Below, one piece after another: positions 1-13,214 of a DNA stretch of 32,613 nucleotides. The stretch's first letter is position 1; every line of letters starts with the position of its first letter. A model generated the notes under the pieces. The model searched no databases and was not told the origin of the DNA. It saw nothing but the letters and a program-made list of their open reading frames with translations. Origin of the DNA: Saccoglossus kowalevskii (lineage: Eukaryota; Hemichordata; Enteropneusta; Harrimaniidae); contig NW_003156733.1 in assembly GCF_000003605.2 (NCBI RefSeq), positions 284,282 to 316,894 on the forward strand. Reading direction: 5' to 3'. The translations under genes and the position numbers were made by a program.

Positions 1-3000
1 TATTAAAGTAAAAAAAGAACAGGACAGGCTGCGATTTACCAGAACAATCTGCGGTTTGTTTTGTGTACCCGGTGATTTCTCCGAAGTACAGTCTGTCACT
101 ACGAGGAACGAGTTAATCGAGTCATCCGTAGCGCATCGTCACGGTCGCGACTATTAAAACGACCCAGATGCCTCATTTTGTCACGCTTCGTTAGTTTTCG
201 GTAATATACACCCGGGAATGCGAGAGACAACACAACCCTTTCTCACGGGATACTCAGACCAAATGTTATACGACTATCCACCGCTGAGCGTTATCTAACG
301 CTAGCATGGTTCACACCCGAACCTCCGGTACGAGTAGCTGCGTCAGATTAACATCTGCGCGGGACATATCTTATATTAGTTGTTAGTTCATGTGTACATT
401 TAATGTGAACTATATACATAACAATTTAATACAAAAAGAAAACTCACTCAAAGATCAAACGCACACATTCACCGTACCAAATTGTATATGGAGCCTGCAA
501 TAATTGTGTGCTTTAAATAGTCGCTAAATTTAGAATTGTTGACATTTGAATCTGCAAGCAAGTCGTCGAATAAACCATGTGTCTCAAGTTCTATGGCACA
601 CAATTGTAAAGCAAAGGTGGTGACTTGATGATGAAATATGACCAGACGTCTATTTGAAAAGCGGGTCGTACCGTGTTCAGGGCTTCGAGTGATATACTAA
701 GCTGTACTGAAGGCCAGTTTTACGAGTAGCGTATATTGCAAGCAGACTTTTGCATAATAATTAATGATCAAAAAAAAAAAAATAATATTTCAAACTCAAA
801 AGGTTTATAATTGTATATCGATATTAACTATACGTTGAATGTTATGGAACCGAGTCGACAAATATGACACAAAACGCGCTGAATCAAACAATGTTTACGA
901 CTCGTTGATCCATTATAAAAAAATGCATTTATCGTGTAATTTGTCACCGATACTAATTTAGTAGAGTATACTACAGTATTCGACGGACGCTGCAGACTGG
1001 TGTTCACCTACTTTAGACATGCGATCGACATTTTGCCAAATACCAAAACAATTTTTGTCTACTCAAAACGTTCATTTGAATAATTTATGAATCAGATTAT
1101 AAAGATAACTCTTTTTTTTATTGCATACACAAATACTTGATGTATACGAAACTGGTGCGTATATTCAAAATCCTGTGATTGATTTCACAATCTTCGCGGC
1201 ATGAAATATCTCAGGGACACGCATTTATTCAAGCCTGTATGAGTTATAACAATTTTGTATTCAGGATCAGCGACGTCCCATCGACTTAAATCCGTCGATC
1301 GAGATATCAAGTCATTTGCATTCTGACGTTTTATATAATTTGACTTTTAGTCTGCAAATATAGTAGTTGTTTTATTCATACGATGCATGTTAAAGAAAGG
1401 TTGGATTAAAATACGAATGTAGTAGTAATATGATCGCGAATTGATTTTAGCTATATTAATGTATCATTTATTTCTGCATACTATTTTGAAATTGCCTAAG
1501 AATCTCCTGCTTTGTAATTTAAAATTAGTTTTTTTTGTACCGTTAATTATTATTTGAATTTATGGATTTTACCTGATCTATTACAGCATCGTTTCCCGTG
1601 TGATTGTCATAAAATCTATGCACTATGACAACTGTCCACGATCTCAGAAACGTATCCAGAATGTTTTGCGTAAACTACCACAACGCTCGAGAAGTGTCGT
1701 CGGTTTTATCCACGATGAGATGGTATTTTATTTATCATTAACGTTTTTCAAAAAAATGGGAAAACATCTTATTAATCAGCCCAAATACAAACATAGTTGT
1801 CGTGTTATATGTGGACAAATTCTGTCCAGCAATCACGAGTGAAGAGGGGTATGCAATGTGCTTGTCCTCAGTATCTGATTTTGTTCTCTTAGATTTGCAT
1901 CTCAGTAGATACAATACGTTTGTTAATACACGTGTTTTGAAAGTGGCGCCCGCTAGCAATAAATTGTCTACGTGACGTAAATAGAAATCCGTTCCCCGAC
2001 CCCGACGGTTGAATAAGATAGCCCACAGAGAAACGTGCAGAGTTAAAAGTTACTACTTCTACTCACACCATGATAGTGTTGAAAGTAACATTTTTTCCAC
2101 AGGAATCCCGGTATTATGTTAAATGGGTCTAGCATGTATGAGGAATCTCCCAAGCATGGTAGCAAATATATTGATACTCGTTTAATGAAAATGTATATGA
2201 ACTGCACACGTACCACTGAATGCGTTGTTGATATCGCTACCGTAGTTGTAATCATAGTTAACACTTGTATTTACGTTGCTAAAATTACACGCACAGTTTT
2301 TACAATGTCAATTCTTGTTATTAACATCGGGAAATCGCTGTCAGTGAGAATGTATTACTACGAACCCTCTACGTAGATTGTTATTGCCATGTTAATTGTT
2401 AATAATTCTACCGGAAGCGCGACCACTGAGTTAATTATTCTTCACGATAATATATGCAATATTAATTAGCCTAATTTGTATATTAATCAGAGATCGTAAT
2501 ATTTGAATAACTGGATGTTTGTATAGAGAAGTTGTAAGTTTCAGAATCAACTCGAGTGTACAGCTAGCGGCTTCTACCCTGTAAAAGCGGCGACAACGCG
2601 AAATGTTAACTGAACAGCTGGTTACTCCAAAACACTAATGTTCTAACATCATTTCGTAATGTACATACTCACAAACAGAACGCTGTGTCATTTGCCTTCA
2701 TTAATAATTTATTACATATCACGTGATATTGAGGACCTAATTTGCATTGTTCATCCAACCGAATCCGAGATAGCTCTTATATTAGATAATTGTTACAACT
2801 GTTACAGTAGATGTAACTGCATACAATAAGGTTACACATGATACACAGTCTAGTTTACATTGCCAACAATGCAGCCGACAGGAGAACAAGTGAAGTGTGT
2901 GTCACTTTTAATCAACGGTAGGCACAAATGTATCCCGAGTTTATTGTGGGTTAAATAGCAGTGAGACATGCACGAATTAATAATTATACCCGTTTTGTTC

Positions 3001-6000
3001 ACAATTGTAGTACAGTGTATAAGTACAGAAGGCGTGCGTAGGTTCACGTCAGTGTGTAATTACATCTAGCTGGTAAATAGTGACACGGTACATTTTCGAG
3101 AATCGTCAACATGTCTCACATCTGCGTCAAAAAAAAATGCAGTATTTCCAACTAAAATTTAGTATATCCAGAGATGACGATCAGTGTTATCTATAATAAT
3201 CACTAATTTGAACTAACAGTTTCACTATCAGTTTTCCTTATTTTAGTCTAAGTTTTGCTTCTAAGACATTGGATGTACAGTCCATATATTACCTACACTA
3301 CGGGATACTACACCGTGAATACGTTGAAGCTCACGGATGGGAAATGCCTTTTGATAAACAAATGTCAAAGCACCATTTTCTTTCATATCAAACATAACAA
3401 CGCAAAACATGTTGTTAGAATAACCACAATAACGTACTTGACAGGTGGTTGACCCTGGATGACCTCTATTGCATTCTTGTTATTATCACGAAATTTGAGC
3501 GAATCCTAGGAGAACGTACGCGTCATTACAGGGGAAACTGACTGATTAGTCGTATTACAAAATCAAGCATAAAGGTAAACAAACAGCCAAGCATGCCGAA
3601 TATCTACGCCATACCATAACCATGTCTGTTGCAACAGTGCAATTCAGTGATATAAGCAGTGCAATAATGTTCCACACCCCTAATGTCATGTACTAAAGAT
3701 TACGGAAATTTGTTTGAACCATGCAAGCAGATTTGCTATCACAAATTAGCTTCATATGTTGATGGTTTTATTATTTATCATTAGGAATTTTATAAATTCA
3801 ATATTTCTTGTACTTCCAGACGTTGGTTAAAATTGGCGTGAGATATAGCTCGATATATTTAAAATTGTATTTCAAATTCTTCCAGCCATAACGTCTTTGC
3901 GCACAGAAATGCGTTTCACTTAATTTTCTGGCGATTTTTCACAGATTGTTGTTTCAATTGACGAAAAAATTAGTAACTACTATTATGTTTTCCCCCATGA
4001 AAGCATACCCGAATTTGTGAAAAGTGTGATGGATCTAAAACTAACTATATTTCCGAATCGCAATAGGGTAAATTTATACTAACTGTAATCGATATTCAGG
4101 TACGGCAATTTTTTATGAAAATGTGCCAGAACGCTCTACGGTCGTTCTAATAACATTTATGTGCTAGTTTTTAATTTTCTAGAAGCTTTGATATGACTAA
4201 ATTAATGGGATAAAAATTCGGCCTTACAAAATGAGATTTATTGAACTCGTGTAGTGATTTTTAAATAAAAATAATACACTAGTTTAATGAGTCTGACATT
4301 GTAGAGTCTCTCAAAAGATATCCATTATTCATATCACAGATTTAAGTGGAATAGTTCATTATAAATTACATTTTCAAAATATTAGAAACTTATTCAATGG
4401 CAGAAACTGGTGGATAATTTAATTACTAATCTCAATAGTTCGAAATCCGAAGCCTCGTGTCGACTGTGCGGAAATACTACGTACAATTCATACCGCGATG
4501 ATAGATATCGAACCATTACACAAATTATATAGGCGTTTCATCCGGTATGCGGCAAATGTTGTTTTGTTCGCGACATGACTCAACATGCCATTCAGCAGTC
4601 AACTTGTCGCTCAAATTAGAACTCCACATCATTTACAGAAATCCAGACTGAACGTTATTTACGCAGCATTTCACAACTGTTCATTGATGGAAAGAAATGG
4701 GGAGAATTATTTTAATTCTGGAAAACGCATTAATCATATTGCTAAATTTGTTGTAGACTAACAAAAAACGTCAATACATTTAAATGATACATAACATTCG
4801 AGTGTGTCAAATACTTCCTAAACATAATTTTGGCGTAGAGGAAAATGACAGCTGTCTGTCCAATTACTTGTATGAGTAAACGTTTTGTTGAAGAGAAATA
4901 AGGCATTTTATGAGAAAATGGATAGGCGAAAATATAAAATAAATGATATAAATATATTTAAGTATTTAAAAAAAAACGTATTTTTTTTATTCTACACGTG
5001 CTAGTCTGTTGATACATTATCTGTACAGCTGTGAATAACGCGACATTGATATGACTGCAGATAATTAGTCAAGTTTAATTAGCAAAAATAAATTACTAAG
5101 CGAATATGAATTAATCGTGCGAGTTGTTAGTTTGACGAGAAACGTGAACAACAATGACATCAACAACCCGAAACATGGGTTTGCATCATTTCAGACATCA
5201 TTCAACATTAAATCATTAATTTCCACTAAATCAGTTGGAATTTTAACAGAGGTGGATCGTTATTATATACAGATCAATATAAATAATACTCATGCAACTT
5301 GATATGTTATGTCTGTATACTGGGGTACTGGAAAGAATGACATGAGGTGTATTATGTTTGTTATGATGGATGAAGAGGAATCACAAAATATGTTATCTGA
5401 AAGTCATGGGATACATTTTGGTTGCGCGCGTTTGTAATCTAATCATCAATGGACTCCGGTCTGCTGTTAAGTATAGTCTAGATTTAGAATTGTTAGATGC
5501 GGTTTATTTGACACGGATGAGATTGAAAAGAATTGAAACCTACTACTGGATTCTGATTGATGAGATCCAGAATAGAGTCGTCGACGACGGACCTTGCATT
5601 TACATTATTGTTTCCTTCACAGTACACAAAGTAATTTGAGACACATACATATGCAATACTTAAACGGCTTTCTCTAGATATTCGGGTCAAGAGTTTATTG
5701 CGAATAGTGGTAAATTGTTGGTTATTTCCGTAAATTCGTGTGTGATTGAGTTGTTTGCGTCTCAAGACGTCATCAAGTCAATGCAATTATGCGTGGGCAT
5801 TTTTTTTGCTCGGCGACTTGGGAGTGAAGGAGTTTATTGAACAACTCGAAATGTCTATAATATCCTGTTTTTTTGTGTGTACGGATTTTCGGGTCTTTCA
5901 AATATGGATGTGTAAGGCGAGTTATTTGCTTCGAAACAGCGATGCATGCCGGGATTTGGGCTTGCCTAGCTTAGTTTCTACCCGTGTTATAAGTCAACAA

Positions 6001-6923
6001 TACTATTAGCCGGCTAGGCATCTATTCTAGACACTTGCCATTGCCAAACTATAAGGTCTATATGTAGTGAAAATATTCGAATTGTTTCAGGTGAAGTAAT
6101 GTTGGTTTGTACATCTTACAATTTACAAACTTGGACTTACTTGGTAATCTGTCTGCATTTATGTTTTTTTTTTACTTTTTTGCTGTTTTTCTTTTTCCCC
6201 CAGTAAATATATTATATAATCATCGAGGATTTAAACTGATTATAAATTTCATTTTATATTGAGCGCAACTTCTCTGATTATTCTGATGAATAATCAAATG
6301 TTATCTAAATCTTCGCTTCAATTTACCTTATAGCATATTATTGAAGGGAATTGTCGTTTCTTTTTTATTTCTTGAAGTTCTGTATTATTTTTGTTTATGA
6401 GTAATAAAAACAAACTATAAGGTCAAAATCGCATGACTAGAAAAAACTATCCGAATTCAGAACTCAAAATGCAAAAACTCGAAAGTTGTCCCTTGCTCGA
6501 CATGTAATTGCCGCCAGTCGTCCATTTTAAAACCCGATTGATTGATTCACTGTAATGGGATGAAACGCTCTAATTGGTGCGTTTGCAACGCACTGAAGCA
6601 TAACATTACGCAATATGGCGTCTACCTGTCACAATATTATACTGCATTACATGGCAAGTCATCCAATGCAATTGTTGTATTTACAGGTGTGCACACAAAA
6701 TGCAGCGATTGGGCGACATCAATAGAACGTGCTAGACCAACTACCAAGTTAAGATGCTATTGACGTATAAAATCTCAAACATTGCACTCTTCACGCACGG
6801 TGTCTTCCATCGTTCAAATATTTAACTTCCCTGATTCATGACTGATACACAATGTCAATGTCTGAACGATTGCATCTTACTCGTTCGGTGTGCTATGATA
6901 CGCAACACAGTAATCTCTGACGA
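1..6923. other. Non-coding AT-rich stretch
   Basis: No gene is supported here. Open frames are all under 91 codons and none has recognisable motifs. The longest lie at 5370-5639 (+), 5493-5765 (-) and 5746-6009 (+); lengths like these are expected by chance at this composition. The first 370 bases are richer in CpG than what follows and contain a bulged stem-loop at 283-305, with perfect 7-base arms at 287-293 and 296-302. A perfect 14-base palindrome containing TCACGTGA sits at 2716-2729. A hairpin with 7-base arms and a 3-base loop sits at 6577-6593. Long A and T runs are frequent. This is best read as intergenic or intronic DNA. Confidence 0.6.
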
Positions 6924-7144
6924 CAGTCAGTCGTATGTGGCTGGGGGTATTGATACAGAGGCGGCGTAACGAAATTTTGCATGGAGACGGGGGCGAGATC
7001 TGGTCACCTAAACTTGTGCCGAAGGTGCGACCTTACTAGGGGGTCCGGGTGCATGCTTCTCCTTAAAAAAATAATCTAAACCCTCTGAAACTCTATTGCA
7101 TGCGGTTACCCGCCTCTGCCCAACCCCCTGTGCTTCCGTCACTG
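6924..7144. mobile_element. Degenerate non-autonomous DNA transposon-like element (MITE-like)
   Basis: The two ends form an imperfect inverted repeat. The left end has CAGTCAG, then GGGGG, then CAGAGGCGG followed by CGTAACG (arm 6956-6971). The right end, read on the minus strand, has CAGTGACGG, then AGGGGG, then CAGAGGCGG and GTAACCG (arm 7103-7118). The interior is more GC-rich than the flanks and contains a GGGGGTCC block near 7040. The layout resembles short invertebrate elements whose ends begin CAGTGGCGGA and run into a G-rich stretch; that resemblance is from memory and was not searched. No transposase frame is present and no clear target-site duplication flanks it, so it looks old and non-autonomous. 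Confidence 0.5.
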
Positions 7145-7151
7145 TGATATT

Positions 7152-7188
7152 ATATAAATCCGAATTATTATAATCCGAATTATATAAA
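7152..7188. repeat. Short tandem duplication around TCCGAATTAT
   Basis: Two adjacent copies of a unit of about 17 bases sharing TCCGAATTAT lie directly beside the right end of the transposon-like element. They may be a simple slippage product. Confidence 0.5.
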
Positions 7189-8642
7189 AAAAAATGTTAT
7201 TTGATCTCACTTGGATCCAAATGTATGTCCAGTCGCGTTACTGTAATGGGAATCACTAGGAAATCTAATTTATGTCACGGAATCATCGGTAGACATTCCC
7301 TGACATTCGTTATGAAGATTTCGATTTGGCTCTACCAAAACAACACAAATCACTGAATCGTTGCTTTCTGGTAAGATACAGAGTTTTATGTTGTTTATTT
7401 CTCCGGGAGGGGGTCTCTACAATCTACACAGACGATGAAACGGCCGATACGTGCTGAACTGAGATGAACGAAGAGCCCATTAACCAAAAACGATTATCGG
7501 TAGAAAGCCGTATCGCTCTATGCTATCAGATCTTCTTCTGTATACGCGGAATTTATTTTGCTTATACGACACTACTTTCGACTAATCTGATGAGGCTTTT
7601 TTTCTCGAAAAGACGATGATTTATAATATGTACATTGTTATAGTAAAACTCAACTCGGGTGACGTTCATTTGAATCACATAGAAGGACTTAGCTGAAGTG
7701 TCTTGTATAGATTCATCGAGTTTATATATTAAAATCACAATGTATATGAGACAGGTATCACGAACAAAGTAGGAAGAAGGAGGAACGCTACGAAAATTCA
7801 TCGATTTTTTTTCTATCCAGTCAAATAGCATTTCACAACAATGTATTCACAAAATACTCCATATTGATAGAATGCCACATAGAACGGTTTGGTCTATTGA
7901 AAAATAACGGTATAAAATAATTGAAGGAACTAAATATCCGGTATGTAAATTTCTTATAGACTTCTAATAATAATTCCCCTCTTATTACTATTTTTATGAG
8001 ATTTCATTTTACTTCGTATTATTTCATCCTAGTTATTGCATACTCCTGGTTAGCTCGACTATTTAATTTAATTGAATTTAAATGAATCGTATTGCTAGTT
8101 GAATCACTTTGAGAATGAATCGTCGCAATAGTCGCGTTTGTGATATTTCCGTGTCAAGTTACCAATTAACACAGGCCACCATCTACTCGCACACTACACG
8201 CGCACGTTTTCAATTATAGAGAGTGAGCGTGAGTGAGTGCAGTCCTTACCATACTAGTTTCGGAAATTGAATCGAAGCTACATACATATATATTACAGAA
8301 AACTGTCACCGGAGCACCTGTAATAGAAACAGAAATTCATTTGTGATTACAGTTTGAATACATTCATGCGCGAGCAGAAATGATATTCAGCACAAGTATT
8401 TTGCTCATTGATTTACGATCAACCCGGTCATGCGCATTCGATCGTGTTCATTATGTATTCACCCGAATGCCAATACAGGCCGTGGCCATTGATTCGAGTG
8501 TTAAGACAGCGCCTGGGACTTTACAATTCAGCATCGATATCAGAGACAGGAAATTGTTAATATCCCACGCTCGGAACGCATTCAGTCAAAATACACGAAT
8601 AAGGACTTGCGCGCTTCAATTTGCAAGGATGTCACAAATGGC

Positions 8643-8799
8643 ATCGCTATGGAAACGCTTTACCAATTCATATTTGACATCTGTTCGAATTAGATGGATT
8701 ACAATTGCGCAATTCTAAACATTTTTTTTTATACATACAAACTTTCAATTTATTTGCGTTTTCGTATAACGTTGCTATGGATGCACTACGCAGCAACGT
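8643..8799. promoter_or_regulatory. Two RFX/X-box-like motifs (tentative)
   Basis: ATCGCTATGGAAAC at 8643-8656 is close to the RFX dimer consensus, which resembles GTTGCCATGGCAAC. A second, GTTGCTATGG at 8771-8780, lies inside an 8-base perfect inverted repeat: ACGTTGCT at 8769-8776 and AGCAACGT at 8792-8799. Two similar sites within 160 bases is suggestive, but such short motifs arise by chance and no downstream gene was identified. Confidence 0.2.
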
Positions 8800-9175
8800 G
8801 AGAATACTGTACAGATACACTCTTCATAACTTAGCCAAGTACAATGAAATACTCATGTAAACATATAAATCAACAGCGATTTTAAGACCATGATTTGCGA
8901 TATTGAAAGCCAAACGACTGAATTAAGGTATGCAGAATACCGGTTAATCCATCGGCAGTATGCGGACGCTTGGTGGAAATTTAGCTATAATTCGTCCAGG
9001 TGTTTTTGATAGATTTAATAGTCCGTTTTTAATATAAAGTGATTCACGACGCATACATTATCGATACTTTACCTCCGCAAGTTCAGCTATAAGCGAAAGC
9101 ATGTTTCGGTGAGCCATGTTGATTTAATAGAACGCTGGAAAGCCAGGGGTATTTGGTTTAGCCAGTTTCTTTTTC

Positions 9176-9187
9176 GGGGGGGGGGGG
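9176..9187 (+). repeat. Run of 12 G
   Basis: An uninterrupted 12-base guanine run in otherwise AT-rich DNA. It is a possible G-quadruplex or slippage site and also a likely place for sequencing length error. Confidence 0.8.
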
Positions 9188-12100
9188 CAGTGATAAAATT
9201 TAGATAAAAAAATGCCAGAATTCCACCAACACGTTTCTCTGAGAATACAGAAGTTCAAAAACTCTATGTTACATTAAGTTACATCTCATTTGTTATCTTC
9301 ACCATGAAAATAAACTCTGAGACGCACTGAATGGCCGCCGAAATCTCTTAGAGAGCGAGAGAACCACGAGACTTGTATTTCTTCCTTTGAAATCTTGTTC
9401 AATTTTCTCACATTATTGCGTCTACTGTTCAATCATCTAGTTAACCAAGTTATATGGAATGACAATGGAAGCGATGATAAAAAGAATAATATTTGAGGGG
9501 CTCTCTCACTATTTTGATTTTTAGTATTTCATCACAGTCACGAGAAATATTCTTAATGTAAAATAAAGTCTACACTTATCTCAACTATAATGTCATTTGT
9601 TTTGATGAATCATTCTGTCAGTTCTTTATAAACATGGTAGATAAAGTAATCGTATTTCAGGTGACAATCTTACTGTTTTAAACGTAAAAAATAGTTCTCG
9701 CATATTTTAGTAGTTATAAGTTATTGTGAAGACTTATGTGCAAATTCATCTAAAATTAGCCCTATGCACATGCGTAGTAGCATCCATGGATGTGTCAATC
9801 ATGCAAATTTAATTACACTAAATTATCTTCAATGGTTATAAAATATTAAAATGAGTAACGTCACACAATATTTCCTAACTATATATCCTCACAAGATATA
9901 TCCGGCTGCACTGTTAGTGTACGGAAACCTGGTATCTTTGAGACAGCGGATACCAACCAGTATACGGCGGATATTGTAAGGCAATACTCCCGCAATGATC
10001 ATCAACGGACGCTACATCATTTGAAGTCAACTGAATCGATATACGGTACAAAATCAAAGCCCCTTGGAATATGCAGAATATGCCTCTAGCGTCAACAAAA
10101 ATAAGATTAATTTTTAAATGTCATGTATATTTAGTGGAGGCGACTTGATCACGTATGCTACTGCTAGATATTGAAAGGCAATTCCAAATTGATAAACTTG
10201 CTGATATGACATTTGTAAGCGCAGAATACGGGATGATAAGATCCCCCCCTACTCCGGGCAAACGACGTTGCATCTGTCTTCAAATGTGAAATTCCTTATG
10301 ATATTATCTGCAAATTAATACAGCGCATGCGTTTGGTGTTGATATTAAGCCTCCCATAGCAACGGTGACGTCCGAGCCCAGAGATTGGTTCATGATCAAT
10401 TTGAAGAACAACTATATTGTAATGCATATCTCTTGTTCACCCCTGTCTGATGTCCAATGGTAATTTGGTACTTTGAAACGCTGATGAGTTGCTGTAAATT
10501 ATGCATAGAGATGAGTCCGATTACCCACGACACACTTAGGCTTTTAAAATAGTTCAGTAGCATGGTGGAACTTATTAGCAGGGATTGAACCTGAGAGAAG
10601 GTCGACACGGTATATTACAACTTACACTGCGGTAAAGGGATGCTACTACGTAATTGGCATTATGAATAACAGCCGCTGTTGTGTTATGAGAACTGATCTT
10701 TTCTATTTTTAGTTCACGTTACACTATCGTATCAATGAACATAATGAAATTAAGCTCGCTGTGCAAACACATTCGCGTAGTGATGCGCGCTCACTTTTGG
10801 TCTCTGACGTCTTCGAAATCTAACATAAGTAACTTATCGCACTGAAAAAAAAAACATGGCAGTTTAAACCATGCCTTCGAAGATGAGAAAAGCCAAGTGT
10901 ACTCTGACCTTTGCAACCAAATCTCTATATCATCAAAGAGTGAACATCGATTAAATTCACCAAGAAAACCACCAAAAACGTACAGATTTAAGTCGGTCAA
11001 ATGAGTATTGGAACATTATTTGATGTCTATATTTAGTTTCTCGGACTAGTTGAACTTTACCGAGGTGTCGATGTTTGATTGTCCGACATTTGAATATCGT
11101 TAGAATATTGATTTATCTACATACGAGACAGATGGTATTGAATTTCTAAAGTACGTGCTTCGCGCCTGTACCTCGCATGAGACATTGTAAATCAAGCCTC
11201 GAATTGCCCTGTATGACAGTTTCCAGTTCGCAAACTACCCATAACACACAGGAAGAGTACCGTGTCGATAAATTGACAGCCAAAGTAGACTTACATGTTA
11301 TGCGGATATTTGAAAACCTATAAGAGTGCGGCTGAGCAATACTAAAAAAAATACCCCATTGTTTGTATGTTTATGAGTAATTGACATAATTAGCCAATTA
11401 ATACAGCCAACAGTTAAATTAACACGTGACTGAGAGTGAAACAAATTCACGCGTAATTCTCAAATGTATGAGATGTTTTTAGATATCTAATTTTACATCG
11501 TTAGCACAACTATGGGTAGATCGTATCGGATGACTAGATAGCGTTCCTGGCGAATGTAAGGCTTTATGAGATATGTATATCAAATCTGGAATTACTCGGT
11601 ATGAATGTATTTGGCTCTCATCGGCGCTTATTTTTTTTATAGCACTATATAATATGTAATCGTTAACTGTGCCGCTAAGAATAGACAAATACTGTGAATA
11701 TTTGAACACAGCCAATATTTTGTTGAGAAGCGGCGGGTCAGTGATTATTATTATAACTGCTAAAACGAGTAGTCGAATTGCAAAATAACACCATAGAACG
11801 AAAATTTACATTTGAAAAATATATAATAACTTTTTAAATATTCGCAAATCTTCAGATTAAAGTATCGATGAGGTACTAAATTCGAATTCGTCAGTTTTCC
11901 TTCTTTTTTCCTTCCAAGACACGTATAAACCGAACTAATTGTTTGATAATTAGCTACGGTTTGCATTTCGCTGCGATAGTCACGTGATAATCACCCCCCC
12001 CATTCACACACAGACCCACTCAGCGAAGTAGTATTTAACAAGCTGACATAGTACTAACAGAAATAGGACTACTTTGTAATACATTCCCGAATGATTTTAT

Positions 12101-12900
12101 CTTTGAAAGCATTATTGTTTGTATCCCCAGTCATTATAAAACACCCCGAGTTATTTTAAACAAGTATAAAAACTACATAGACGTAAAGTAAATTGTTTTA
12201 CGTTTTATATTAAACAAATTACTCGCACAATTACCCGTCTAACAGTTGATTGTTGAAACTTAATCACTTGATGATTGTTCCCTCATCGGCTAATCAGCAT
12301 TTAACGAGATATTTTAATGAGATGAGTAAGTAAATAAACCGTAAAGATTTTGTGTCCCGCAAATAATGCTCAATTCTCTCTCATCACATTGCATACACTG
12401 CCTCTAATACTATAGTTATGTAAGTCAAAGGAACAGTGCACGCCATGGTGAAAGCGAATTTAAAACTAGTATTGTAAATATATCATATATATATAAAGTT
12501 TTCTGAGAGCAATTACAGACAAGTTGAGAACAGTGTTTATAAAGACCCAATCATCCACAATGAATTACTCTATTCAGACCAGGCGCTATAGATCCAATTA
12601 TAAACTAACTAGTCTCAGAGTATCTTTGCGAGAATGTGGCTTTAATAATTGAAACATCTTTAAACGTTTTAGAAACATATCCAAACTGGTGTAATCAAAA
12701 CAACATTATTTGACATTACCAGGAGGGTTTAGATAGATGTTAGGGAAGTGGCCGGTGAGATATAACTAATTGCCGAAAAATATTTTTTTTTAAACAAAAT
12801 TCACACTTTGTATACGACTTTTTTAATAAGTCAAGTGATATCATAAACAGAGCTATATCCCACAAAATGAAACATCCAACGAATAATAGGTGATTTTCCG

Positions 12901-13210
12901 TACAATTGCGAGATCTCGCGAGATGCATGAAAGACGCGCGTCGAACGTCTGCCGTAAAAATCGAACGATTTGATTTTGAACTCGAATTTCTTTATTTCGT
13001 AGCTCACATCGACCGGCCGATCTTCGACAGAGGAATATTGCTTCCGAATACCCTCAAATGTGGACAGCACATTATTAAGCATGGAAGTGTCCCCCAAAAT
13101 ACTTTCGCGTTTGTCGAATCCCACGCGATGTTTGACGACACTACGACGCTATGACCTTTGTTTGTCCTGTTTTCACGTTCGATTTCACGCATAACGCGTG
13201 ATTCTCGCAG
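12901..13210. promoter_or_regulatory. CpG-rich block with TCTCGCGAGA palindrome
   Basis: By hand count there are about 33 CpG dinucleotides in about 310 bases, roughly twice what the local base composition predicts and far above the neighbouring DNA. A 12-base perfect palindrome at 12913-12924 contains TCTCGCGAGA, a motif known from some vertebrate CpG-island promoters. Open frames exist on both strands: plus strand from the ATG at 12927 to the stop ending at 13154, and minus strand 12831-13124. Neither protein is recognised. The block may be a promoter, a first exon, or the remains of an inserted coding sequence; the sequence does not decide between these. Confidence 0.35.
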
Positions 13211-13214
13211 TGAA

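Larger units (their letters stand above)
7189..12890. other. Non-coding stretch without a supported gene
   Basis: Nothing convincing as a gene. The longest frame is 112 codons at 8380-8718 (+), with no recognised motif, in DNA of somewhat higher GC. Short CT/AG-rich and GTGAGTGAG-like simple sequence occurs around 8180-8240. A B-box-like GGTTCAATCCCTG is present on the minus strand at about 10579-10592, but no tRNA fold surrounds it. A frame of 89 codons at 7562-7831 (-) and others at 10396-10608 (-) and 11479-11715 (-) are unremarkable. Confidence 0.55.

Noticed and set aside
5370..6009. Consecutive 89- and 87-codon frames as a possible gene
   Set aside because: They are in different frames without clear splice sites, have chance-level lengths, and show hydrophobic AT-driven composition.
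8380..8718. 112-codon plus-strand frame
   Set aside because: Its length is near chance expectation, no motif is recognised, and it lacks supporting splice or promoter context.
10579..10592. B-box-like GGTTCAATCCCTG on the minus strand, possible tRNA or SINE
   Set aside because: No A box, acceptor stem or anticodon arm could be fitted around it.
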